The translations under genes and the position numbers were made by a program. From positions 868,001 through 932,000 of the forward strand of contig NZ_JAZAQL010000001.1 of the NCBI RefSeq assembly GCF_037081675.1: a stretch of DNA of 64,000 nt. Reading direction: 5' to 3'. The notes under the pieces are model-generated. The model had not been told where the DNA came from and made no database searches. It was given only the letters and a program-made list of their open reading frames with translations. Positions 48,223 through 56,155 of this stretch are shown in pieces (within the stretch, counting starts at the first letter, position 1; each line of letters begins with the position of its first letter). Source of the stretch: Halorubellus litoreus. Lineage in GTDB: Archaea; Halobacteriota; Halobacteria; Halobacteriales; Natrialbaceae.

Positions 48223-50166
48223 TCAGTCCGCGAGGAAGTCCGGGTTCAAGCGCTTCTCGCCGTTCTCCGCCTGGAGGTGCGCGAGGAACGCGTCGCGCTC
48301 CACGTCGTACTCCTGACGCTCCTTCCGGTCGCGCACCGAGATGTTGCCGTCCGCTTCCTCGTCGTCACCGACGATGATCTGGTACGGCACGCGGTCGTCG
48401 TGCGCCTGCCGGATCTTCCGCTCCAGCGTCGCGTCGCGCGTCGACACCTCCACGCGGAACTCGTCGAACTGCTCGGCGACCTCGTACGCGTACTCGAGGT
48501 TGTCGTCCGAGATCGGGAGAACGCGCACCTGCTCGGGCGCCAGCCAGAACGGGAACTTGCCCTCGAAGTGCTCGATGAGCACCATGAAGAACCGCTCGTA
48601 GCTCCCGTAGATACCGCGATGGATGACGACCGGGCGATGCTCCTCGTTGTCCTCACCGACGTACGAGAGGTCGAAGCGCTCGGGCATGTTGAAGTCGAGC
48701 TGGACCGTCGGCCCGTCCCACTTTCGCCCGAGCGCATCTTCGAACGCGAAGTCGATCTTCGGCCCGTAGAACGCACCGTCGCCCTCCTCGATGACGTACT
48801 CGTCCTCGTGCTCCGAGAGGACGCGCTCGAGGATGGACTCCGCGCGCTCCCATATCTCGTCGCTCCCCATCGACTTCTCCGGGCGCGTCGCCAAGGCGAC
48901 CTCGTAGTCCAGCTCGAACGTCTCCAGCACCACGTCGATCGCGTCCATGATCTGCTCGACCTCCTGCTCGATCTGGTCCGGCCGCACGAACAGGTGCCCG
49001 TCGTCGATCGTGAACGACCACACGCGAGAGAGCCCCGACAGCTCCCCGCGCTGCTCTTTGCGATACACCTTCCCGTCCTCCGCGTACCGCACGGGCAGCT
49101 CGCGGTAACTCCACGAGTGGTCCTGGAAGATGGCGGCGTGACCCGGACAGTTCATCGGCTTCAGACCGTACTCGTCGTCGCCGACGTGGAAGAGGAACAT
49201 GTCGTCCTCGTAGTTGTCGTAGTGCCCGGACTGCTTCCAGAGGTCCGTCTTGAACACGTGCGGCGTCTCCACGTACTCGTAGCCAGCGTCGAGGTTCAGG
49301 TCCTCGATGAACGCCGACAGCTCCCGGAGCACCGTCTTCCCCGGCGGATGATACAACGGCAGGCCGGGACCCGTGACCTCCTGGATGGAGAACAGGTTCA
49401 TGTCGCGCCCGATCTTCCGGTGGTCGCGACGCTCCGCCTCCGCCTTGCGCTCCAGGAACGCCTCGAGCTTGCTCTCCTTCTCGAACGCCGTCCCGTACAC
49501 GCGCGTCAGCATCTCGTTGTCCTCGTCGCCCCGCCAGTACGCGGCGGCGATCTCGCGGAGGTCGAACGCCTCGACCTCGCCCGTCGACGCGACGTGCGGG
49601 CCCGCACAGAGGTCCTCGAACTCGCCCTGCGAGTAGAACGTCACCGTCTCGTCGTTCTCGGCGAGGTCCTCGAGGAGCTCGAGCTTGTACGGCTGGTCAG
49701 CCAACCGCTCCTCGGCCTCCGCGACCGAGACCTCCTCGCGCTCGATGTCGTAGTCCGACTCGACGATGGCCTCCATCTCCTCGACGATACCGGCGAGGTC
49801 GCCCTCGTCGAGGTCGACGTCGTCGAAGTCGTAGTAGAAGCCCTCGTCCGTCGGCGGCCCGATAGCGAGCTTCGCGTCCGGATACTCGCGGAGCACGGCC
49901 TGCGCGAGGACGTGCGCCGCCGAGTGTCGGAGCACCCGTCGGTACTCGTCGCTCCCGTCCGTGACGATCTCGATCTCCGCGCCGTCGTGCACGGGCGCTT
50001 CCTTCGCGACGAGGTCGCCGTCGACCTTGCCCGCGACCGTGTCTCGGCCGAGACCCGGCCCGATCTCGTACGCGACGTCCTCGACGGACGCGTCCGCGTC
50101 GACCGCAAGCTCCGTGCCGTCCGGGAGGACGACCGTTATCTGTGACTCTGATTCTGATTGTGACAT
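48223..50166 (-). CDS. thrS: Threonyl-tRNA synthetase (bacterial type)
   Basis: A 647-residue class II synthetase with the full bacterial layout. TGS domain: about 8-70; N2 editing domain with HSAAHVLAQAV (81-91) and HVASTGEVEAF. The catalytic core has MNCPGHAAIFQDH and RGIYGSYERFF for zinc, ATP and threonine binding, and the anticodon-binding domain begins near PEQVRVLPISDDN. It charges tRNA(Thr) and clears mis-serylated tRNA. Haloarchaea often use this type instead of the archaeal ThrRS. ATG 50166 is followed by an Ser/Glu-rich head. Its leader appears unusually long (about 110 nt). Confidence 0.96.
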   Translation of the reverse strand: MSQSESESQITVVLPDGTELAVDADASVEDVAYEIGPGLGRDTVAGKVDGDLVAKEAPVHDGAEIEIVTDGSDEYRRVLRHSAAHVLAQAVLREYPDAKLAIGPPTDEGFYYDFDDVDLDEGDLAGIVEEMEAIVESDYDIEREEVSVAEAEERLADQPYKLELLEDLAENDETVTFYSQGEFEDLCAGPHVASTGEVEAFDLREIAAAYWRGDEDNEMLTRVYGTAFEKESKLEAFLERKAEAERRDHRKIGRDMNLFSIQEVTGPGLPLYHPPGKTVLRELSAFIEDLNLDAGYEYVETPHVFKTDLWKQSGHYDNYEDDMFLFHVGDDEYGLKPMNCPGHAAIFQDHSWSYRELPVRYAEDGKVYRKEQRGELSGLSRVWSFTIDDGHLFVRPDQIEQEVEQIMDAIDVVLETFELDYEVALATRPEKSMGSDEIWERAESILERVLSEHEDEYVIEEGDGAFYGPKIDFAFEDALGRKWDGPTVQLDFNMPERFDLSYVGEDNEEHRPVVIHRGIYGSYERFFMVLIEHFEGKFPFWLAPEQVRVLPISDDNLEYAYEVAEQFDEFRVEVSTRDATLERKIRQAHDDRVPYQIIVGDDEEADGNISVRDRKERQEYDVERDAFLAHLQAENGEKRLNPDFLAD

Positions 50167-50309
50167 TGTTGTGACTGGGAATCCACGAGCTGGTTGGTAT
50201 CTGCGAACGCGGAGAACGGTAGGGTGGGGGAGTTAGCGGGCGAAAGCCCGGCGTGTAAAGCAGACACCTACCATCGTGCCTCAACGTATCCGCGGTGCCA
50301 GCAAAAGGG
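50167..50309 (-). promoter_or_regulatory. Long, foldable leader and promoter of thrS
   Basis: CCCTTTTGC (minus strand, 50301-50309) is the only good TATA-like box upstream of thrS, placing the start near 50280 and giving about 110 nt of 5' UTR where most genes here have none. The leader can form an 8-bp stem with one bulge (50265-50272 with 50218-50226) enclosing a perfect CGGGC/GCCCG hairpin (50237-50250). On the plus strand that hairpin has a GAAA tetraloop, so an RNA on the opposite strand cannot be excluded. Confidence 0.45.
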
Positions 50310-50382
50310 TTGCGATGCTTCTCGAAGCGTTCACACGGCCCGTTCACCGCCGAGAGCCCGCGAGACTGCGACGAACCGGCGT

Positions 50383-50910
50383 TCAGTCGTCGACGTGCGC
50401 GAGGAGTTCGTCGGCGGTGACGAGCGATTCCAGTTCGACGCCAGCGTCCGCGAGGTTCTCCGTCCCTCCTTCTTGCCGGTCGACGACGACGAGTGCACGG
50501 TTCACTTCGGCGCCCGCGTCCCGGAGCGCCTCCACCGCATCGACGGCGGACTGCCCGGTCGTCGCGATGTCCTCGACGACCACGACCTCCTCGCCGTCGT
50601 CGAGCCGGCCCTCGACGAGGTTCGCCGTCCCGTACTCCTTCTGTTTCTTCCGCGCGATGACGTACGGCACGTTCGCCTCGAGTGCGGTCGCCACCACGAG
50701 CGGCACCCCGCCGAGTGCGACGCCCGCGGGTGTCTCGCCGTCGAGACGCTCGGCGAACGCCTCGCCGATGAGTCGAAGCGGTTCGGGGTTCGTCTCGAAC
50801 AGGTACTTGTCGACGTAGTACTCGCTCGTTCCACCGTGCGAGAGCTCGAACTCGCCGAACTGCACCGCGTCAGCCGCCACGAGCGCGTCGATGAGGTCGT
50901 CGTTCGTCAT
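50383..50910 (-). CDS. pyrE: Orotate phosphoribosyltransferase
   Basis: Makes orotidine 5'-phosphate from orotate and PRPP in de novo pyrimidine synthesis. The 175-residue enzyme has the PRPP loop VVVVEDIATTGQS, ARKKQKEYGTANLVEG for the flexible catalytic loop and SEYYVDKYLFE near the N-terminus. No HTH is present, unlike GfcR at 43671. ATG 50910 (MTNDDLIDALVAADAVQFG) is chosen since CGCTTATG is about 27 nt upstream; six extra codons to 50928 are possible but not promoter-supported. Confidence 0.94.
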   Translation of the reverse strand: MTNDDLIDALVAADAVQFGEFELSHGGTSEYYVDKYLFETNPEPLRLIGEAFAERLDGETPAGVALGGVPLVVATALEANVPYVIARKKQKEYGTANLVEGRLDDGEEVVVVEDIATTGQSAVDAVEALRDAGAEVNRALVVVDRQEGGTENLADAGVELESLVTADELLAHVDD

Positions 50911-50990
50911 TGCGAGAACTCCCGCCACGAACCGGCATAAGCGAACTGGAATCCGCGCGTCCCCGACCAGCGAGCCGTCCCGACCGACGA

Positions 50991-51150
50991 TTCAAGTACG
51001 AACCCGCGGCGACGACCTGCGTGACGTAACCACGGCCTCGTCGCGGCCGAGACGGGAGCGCGACCACCCGCACGAGGCACCAGCCTGGTCGCCTGTCAGC
51101 CCCACCACCAGACAGCGACGCGACTCGACGGCGGAAACAACGCGAGTCGC
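50991..51150 (+). ncRNA. Candidate structured RNA, family copy B (promoter included)
   Basis: TTCAA (50991), 8 nt, CCGCGGC (51004-51010), 10 nt, GTG (51021) followed by ACG-TAA. GCCTCGT (51035-51041) pairs with ACGAGGC (51072-51078). The loop holds CCGAGACGGGAGCG (51047-51060), as in copy A, and GCGACC (51060-51065) can pair with GGTCGC (51087-51092) beyond the first helix, giving the same crossing arrangement with different base pairs. CTGTC/GACAG encloses AGCCCCACCACCA. A final 8-bp stem GCGACTCG/CGAGTCGC (51120-51127, 51143-51150) may end it. It diverges from pyrE and converges on carS. Confidence 0.45.
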
Positions 51151-51173
51151 TCGGAGCCCGACCCCGAGACGGT

Positions 51174-51719
51174 TCACCAGGGTTCGTCCTTCAGTCCGAG
51201 CTGGTACGCGATCATGTTCGTCCCGACGTGCAGGAGCGGCGTCAGGACGACGACCACGGCGAGCACCGGGAGCGTGAACCACGTCCCGAACCACTCGGGC
51301 GCGACGAGCGCCGCGAGCGCGAGCGCCACCACGACGAAGTCCAGTTGGTCGACGAGCGGGAACGCCGCACCGCGCTCGCGACCCGTTCGTCGCTTCAAGA
51401 ACGACGCCAGAACGTCGCCGAGCATCGCCCCGAACGCGAGCGCGACCGCCGCCGCGAGCGGGAACGTCGGAACTGCGACGTCGAGCGCGTCGCCGACCGT
51501 CGGCGCGACCGCCGACAGCACGAGCGCCACCAGCACGCCCGTCACCGTCCCACCGGCCGTCCCGCGCCACGTCTTCCCGTCGCCGAGCACGCGACGCCCA
51601 CCCCACGTCCGCCCGCCATCGATCGGTGCACCACCACCGAAGAGGACGGCCGCGTTGTTCGGGACGTACGCCGGCAGCATCGCCCAGAACGCCACGACGA
51701 CCGTCGCAACCAGGTTCAT
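51174..51719 (-). CDS. carS: CDP-archaeol synthase
   Basis: Transfers CMP from CTP to unsaturated archaetidic acid precursor in archaeal membrane lipid synthesis. A 181-residue integral membrane protein with about five TM helices. Family signatures: LPAYVPNNAAVLFGGGAPID near the N-terminus, WGGRRVLGDGKTWRGTAGG and GAMLGDVLASFLKRRTGRERGAAFPLVDQLDFVV with the metal-binding acidic residues. ATG 51719 is supported by CGTTAAGAAC about 27 nt upstream, located inside the end of the preceding racemase-like gene. It is therefore transcribed separately from the hydantoinase operon. Confidence 0.94.
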   Translation of the reverse strand: MNLVATVVVAFWAMLPAYVPNNAAVLFGGGAPIDGGRTWGGRRVLGDGKTWRGTAGGTVTGVLVALVLSAVAPTVGDALDVAVPTFPLAAAVALAFGAMLGDVLASFLKRRTGRERGAAFPLVDQLDFVVVALALAALVAPEWFGTWFTLPVLAVVVVLTPLLHVGTNMIAYQLGLKDEPW

Positions 51720-51744
51720 ACTCGGGGGGATTCGGCCCGGGTTC

Positions 51745-52500
51745 TTAACGACCTGTGATTTCGCCGAGACGACCAGGGACGGCCGACGCCGCCGCATCGG
51801 TCTCTCCGGCGGCCTCGAGCGCGTCCCAGAGCGTCGCCGCGTTACTGGAGACGACCGGCAGCTCGAACTCTCGTTCGAGCGCCGGCAGGAGGTCGAACGT
51901 CGCGTAGTTCGTGCACGAGACGAACACGGCGTCGGCTCTCGGTTCGCGGACGCCACCGGAACCGAGCGCGTTCCGGACCTGTCGCGCGGCGTCCGTCGCC
52001 GAGAGCGCACCGATCGCGGCGTTCGACTCGATACCGCGGCCGTCCACGGTCGCGACCGAGATGCCTTCCGCGTCGAGGAACTCGACCTCGCGGTCGTTCA
52101 GGTCGTCGGTGTACGGCGTGACGAGCGCGACAGTGCTGGCGTCGAGCGCGGCGAGTGCACGCTTCACCGAGCGTGCGGTCGCGACCGCTGGCGCACCCGT
52201 GATGTCCGCGAGTTCGTCCTCGAGTTCCGCGTCGAACCCGGGGCCGTGCAGGAGGCTGCCGGTCGTGCACGCGTACGCGACGACGTCGACGTTCGCGTCC
52301 GCCAGGCGGTCGGCGGCGGCGCTCGCGTCGTCGGCCATCGCGTCGAGTTCGTCGACGGTCACGTTCTCGAGCGGCATCCGCGCGACGTGCAGGGAGACGT
52401 CGTCGACGTCGCGGAGTACGGTCGCGAACTCGCGTTCGACGGTCGTGTTCGACGACGGAACGACCACGCCGAGCTTCGTTCGGTCTGCCGGCACGGTCAC
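51745..52500 (-). CDS. Asp/Glu/hydantoin racemase-superfamily protein (maleate isomerase-like)
   Basis: A 251-residue cofactor-independent two-cysteine enzyme. The catalytic cysteines are in YACTTGS (about 76-82) and FVSCTNYAT (about 195-203). LGVVVPSSNTTVEREF at the N-terminus and VALVTPYTDDLNDREVEFL match maleate cis-trans isomerase and arylmalonate decarboxylase relatives. In this operon a hydantoin or amide racemase/isomerase role is plausible. The GTG at 52500 overlaps the hyuB stop by 4 bp (GTGA). It is the last gene of the NRAMP-hyuA-hyuB operon. Confidence 0.85.
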   Translation of the reverse strand: MTVPADRTKLGVVVPSSNTTVEREFATVLRDVDDVSLHVARMPLENVTVDELDAMADDASAAADRLADANVDVVAYACTTGSLLHGPGFDAELEDELADITGAPAVATARSVKRALAALDASTVALVTPYTDDLNDREVEFLDAEGISVATVDGRGIESNAAIGALSATDAARQVRNALGSGGVREPRADAVFVSCTNYATFDLLPALEREFELPVVSSNAATLWDALEAAGETDAAASAVPGRLGEITGR

Positions 52501-54113
52501 ACCTTCTCGTCCGCGCGGTCGGTCTCGCGCGCCTCGTCGTCGCGGTCGGCGGCGTCGCCGTGGCCACCGCCACCTGGCGTGCCGACGGTGACGGTCGTGC
52601 CGGCGGAGATATCCCGCGTCGTCTTCGCGGGGACCGACTCGTCGTCGATGCGGTTCTCGCCGGGCTGGCCGTCCTCGCCGCCGGCGACACCCTTGGGTGC
52701 GTGCCGCCGTCGTTCAGTGAGGAGGGACACGGTCGCGTCCGCCTCGACGGTCACGGAACGCACGATGCCGAGGCCGCCGCGGTGTTCGCCGTCCCCGCCA
52801 CTGCCCTCGCGGAGCCCGTACCGTTCGACTCGCAGCGGGTACTCCGCTTCGAGCGCCTCGATGGGCGTGTTGAGCGTGTTCGTCATCCCGACGTGGACGC
52901 CGTCGGTGCCGTCGCCGGTCGGACGCCCGCCGGCGCCACCGCCGATGGTCTCGTAGTAACTGAAGCCGTCGGCGTCGCGGCTGCCGACGACGAGGTTGTT
53001 CATCGTCCCCTGGCCTTGCGCCGGGACGCGTTCGGGGGCGGCGTCGGCGAACGCGGCGAGGACGACGTCGGTGACGCGTTGACTCGTCTCGACGTTCCCG
53101 CCGACGACGGCCGCTGGTGCGTTCGGGTTCAGGAGCGAGCCGTCGGGTGCCTCGACGTGGATGGGGTCGTAGCACCCCTGGTTCGGGGGGATGTCGGGGT
53201 CGGTGACGCAGCGGACGACGAAGTACACGGCGCTCGTCGCGACTGCGAGCGGCGCGTTCACGTTCCCGTCGACCTGGTCGGCGGTCCCCGCGAAGTCCAC
53301 GGTGACGTCGGCGCCGTCGACGGTGACGGTCGCCTCGATGGGGATGTCCTCGTCGGTCTGGCCGTCGCCTTCGAGGACGTCTCGTGCGTGGTACTCGCCG
53401 TCGGGGAGTGCGTCGAGTTCGGCGGTGATGCGGTCGCGCGAGTAGTCCATGACGGCGTCGAACGCGCTCTCGATGCAGTCCCGGCCGTGTTCGGCGACGA
53501 GGTCGCGGACGCGCTCCTCGGCGCGGTCGTTCGCCGCGAGCTGTGCGCGGACGTCCGCCTTGCGTTCGCTGGCGTTCCGGACGTTCGCGAGGATGACGTC
53601 CATGACGTCGTCGTTCACGTCGCCGTCGATCGCGAGCCTGACCGGCGGGAGCCGCAGGCCTTCCTGGTAGATCTCGCGTGCCCCAGCGGGCATGCTCCCG
53701 GGGCTCTGTCCGCCGACGTCGGCGTGGTGCGCTCGCGAGACCGCGTACCCGAGGATGTCCGCCGAGTCCGTGGCGGTGACCGGCGACACCATGGTGACGT
53801 CGGGGAGGTGCGTGCCGCCCTGGAACGGGTCGTTCAGCACCCAGACGTCGCCCGGGTCGGGGTCCTTCGCGAGGACGGCGTCGACGGCGGCGGGCATCGC
53901 GCCGAGGTGCACGGGGATGTGCTCGGCTTGCGCGACGAGGCGGCCGTCGGCGTCGAAGAGCGCGGTCGAGCAGTCCCGGCGTTCCTTGATGTTCGGCGAG
54001 TACGCGCTCGTGATGAGTACTTGGCCCATCTCCTCGGCGACGCCCTCGAACTGGTTCCGGAGGATCTCGAGCGTGACGGCGTCGAGTTCCTCGGCGGACT
54101 CGGACTCGCTCAC
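52497..54113 (-). CDS. hyuB: Hydantoinase B / N-methylhydantoinase subunit
   Basis: A 538-residue subunit of an ATP-dependent hydantoinase or oxoprolinase. Typical elements: LDAVTLEILRNQFEGVAEEMG, SPNIKERRDCSTALFDADG, HIPVHLGAMPAAV, DVWVLNDPFQGGTHLPDVT and GTMNNLVVG. The C-terminus GEDGQPGENRI and a Gly-rich VGTPGGGGHGDA tail are also normal. It pairs with HyuA in one enzyme that opens cyclic amides such as 5-oxoproline, hydantoins or N-methylhydantoin. GTG 54113 overlaps the hyuA stop by 4 bp (GTGA). Substrate not assignable from sequence. Confidence 0.93.
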   Translation of the reverse strand: MSESESAEELDAVTLEILRNQFEGVAEEMGQVLITSAYSPNIKERRDCSTALFDADGRLVAQAEHIPVHLGAMPAAVDAVLAKDPDPGDVWVLNDPFQGGTHLPDVTMVSPVTATDSADILGYAVSRAHHADVGGQSPGSMPAGAREIYQEGLRLPPVRLAIDGDVNDDVMDVILANVRNASERKADVRAQLAANDRAEERVRDLVAEHGRDCIESAFDAVMDYSRDRITAELDALPDGEYHARDVLEGDGQTDEDIPIEATVTVDGADVTVDFAGTADQVDGNVNAPLAVATSAVYFVVRCVTDPDIPPNQGCYDPIHVEAPDGSLLNPNAPAAVVGGNVETSQRVTDVVLAAFADAAPERVPAQGQGTMNNLVVGSRDADGFSYYETIGGGAGGRPTGDGTDGVHVGMTNTLNTPIEALEAEYPLRVERYGLREGSGGDGEHRGGLGIVRSVTVEADATVSLLTERRRHAPKGVAGGEDGQPGENRIDDESVPAKTTRDISAGTTVTVGTPGGGGHGDAADRDDEARETDRADEKV

Positions 54114-56155
54114 GCGTCGTCACCTCCGTTCGTCATGACGAACGTTCCGTCCGGTTGAACGGTCCCGGTCCAGGCGGGTGGGACGACGACCGTGCTCTCG
54201 TGCTGTTCGAGGATGGCGGGGCCGTCGACGGTCGCGCCCGCTGGGAGTGCTTCGCGGTCGTAGACGGTCGTGTCGTGGAACGCGTCGTCGAAGAACGCCT
54301 GCCGTTGGCCTTTGACTGGGTCGCCGCTGGAGTCGTACTGGACGCTGACGTCGGCGCGGTCGACGACGGCGGTGGTGCGGGCGTTCACGAGTTCGAGCGG
54401 GTCGTCCATCCGGTACCCGTACGTCGATTCGTGCGCGTCGTGGAACCGTTCGGCGACCGCGTCGGCGTCGAAGTCGTCGTCGACGGGGACGGTGAGTTCG
54501 AAGCTCTGGCCGGCGTACCGGACGTCGGCGGCGCGTTCGACGGTCGCGTCGGTCGTACCGGTGGTGGCGGCGTCGTCTCCGCCCGCGTCGGCGACGTCGG
54601 CGCGGACGGTCGCGGCGAGGTCGTCGTACGCGGCTTCGACGCGCTCGCGGTCGAGCGAGTCGAAGGGTTCGCGGAGCGTGCGGACGGCGTCGTGCTTCTC
54701 GTCGGCGGTGAGGAGGCCGTACGCGGAGAGGACGCCGCACGCGCGCGGGACGACGACGGTGTCGACGTCGAGTCGGTCGGCGAGCGCGGCGGCGTGCATG
54801 GGGCCGGCGCCGCCGAACGCGACGAGCCCGAACTCTCGCGGGTCGTGGCCGCGTTCGACGGTGACGGCGCGGATGGCTCGGGTCATGTTCGCGTTCGCGA
54901 CGCGGTAGACGCCGCGGGCCGCGTCGAGCGCGTCGTCGAGGCCGGCGGTGTCGGCGAGTGCGGCGAGCGCGTCTTCGGCGGCGGCCTCGTCGAGCGAGAG
55001 TTCGCCACCGAGTGCGCTGGAGCCGCCGATGTACCCGAGGACGACGTTCGCGTCCGTCACCGTCGGGTCGGTGCCACCGCGACCGTAGCACGCGGGGCCG
55101 GGTTGGGCGCCCGCGGACGCCGGGCCGACGCGGAGCGCGCCGCCCTCGTCCACCCACGCCTTCGACCCGCCGCCGGCGCCGACGGTGTTCACGTCAACCA
55201 TCGGCACTCGGATGGGGCGACCGTTGATGTCGGCGTCCGTGGTGCGTTCCGCGTCACCGTCGCGGACGAGACTCACGTCGCTGCTCGTGCCGCCCATGTC
55301 GAACGTGACGAGGCCGGCGAGGTCGCGGGTCGCGTCGCTCGCCGTCGCGGCGGCGCCGACGACGCCCGCGGCCGGCCCGGACATCGACGTGGTGACGGGG
55401 CGGTCGCGGACCGTCCCCGCACTGGCGATACCGCCGTTCGCCTGCATGATCCGCGGGGCGGGCACCTCGAGGTCGGCGGCGCGCTCCTCGAGTCGGCCGA
55501 GGTACGCGTCGATGACGGGCTTGACGTACGCGTCCACGACCGTCGTCGACGTGCGCTCGTACTCGCGGAACTCCGCGAGCACCTCGTGGCTCGCCGACAC
55601 CGGCACGTCGAGTTCCTCGCGGAGCAGTTCGGTGACGCGCCGCTCGTTCTCCGGGTGCTGGTACGCGTGCAAGAACGACACGGCGACGCTCTCCGCGTCG
55701 CTCTCGCGGACGCGGTCGGCGACCGCGCGGACGTCTTCCGCCGCGACCGGTTCCTCGACGCCGTCGGTCGTCGTTCGCTCCGCGACCTCGAACCGGCGGC
55801 GTCGCGGGACGAGCGGGTCGGGTCGCGTCTCGTCGAAGTCGTAGAGGTCCGGGCGGTCCTGGCGCGCGATCTCGAGGACGTCCCGGAACCCCTCGGTCGT
55901 GACGAGCGCCGTCGCCGCACCCGCTTCCTCGAGGAGTGCGTTCACGGAGACCGTCATCGCGTGCGTGAACTCGTCGACGTCACTCGGCTCGACGCCCGCT
56001 TCGCGGCAGGCCTTCTCGATGCCGTCGACGACGCCGACGCTCTGGTCGCCCGTCGTCGGCACCTTCGCGGTGACGAGGTCGTCGTCGGCCGTCGACAGCA
56101 CGACGTCCGTGAACGTGCCGCCGACGTCGACGCCGACGTGCGTTCGGTCGCTCAC
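54110..56155 (-). CDS. hyuA: Hydantoinase A / oxoprolinase subunit
   Basis: A 681-residue ATPase subunit of the acetone carboxylase/hydantoinase/oxoprolinase family. An actin-like N-terminus GVDVGGTFTDVVL (8-20) binds ATP; FTHAMTVSVNALLEE, ANGGIASAGTV, TFDMGGTSSDVSL and VNTVGAGGGSKAWVD mark the second ATPase lobe. GPACYGRGGTDPTVTDAN is strongly conserved. GTG 56155 begins immediately after the NRAMP stop (no spacing), so translation is coupled. With HyuB it forms the ring-opening enzyme. No separate PxpA-type protein is visible. Confidence 0.94.
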   Translation of the reverse strand: MSDRTHVGVDVGGTFTDVVLSTADDDLVTAKVPTTGDQSVGVVDGIEKACREAGVEPSDVDEFTHAMTVSVNALLEEAGAATALVTTEGFRDVLEIARQDRPDLYDFDETRPDPLVPRRRRFEVAERTTTDGVEEPVAAEDVRAVADRVRESDAESVAVSFLHAYQHPENERRVTELLREELDVPVSASHEVLAEFREYERTSTTVVDAYVKPVIDAYLGRLEERAADLEVPAPRIMQANGGIASAGTVRDRPVTTSMSGPAAGVVGAAATASDATRDLAGLVTFDMGGTSSDVSLVRDGDAERTTDADINGRPIRVPMVDVNTVGAGGGSKAWVDEGGALRVGPASAGAQPGPACYGRGGTDPTVTDANVVLGYIGGSSALGGELSLDEAAAEDALAALADTAGLDDALDAARGVYRVANANMTRAIRAVTVERGHDPREFGLVAFGGAGPMHAAALADRLDVDTVVVPRACGVLSAYGLLTADEKHDAVRTLREPFDSLDRERVEAAYDDLAATVRADVADAGGDDAATTGTTDATVERAADVRYAGQSFELTVPVDDDFDADAVAERFHDAHESTYGYRMDDPLELVNARTTAVVDRADVSVQYDSSGDPVKGQRQAFFDDAFHDTTVYDREALPAGATVDGPAILEQHESTVVVPPAWTGTVQPDGTFVMTNGGDDA

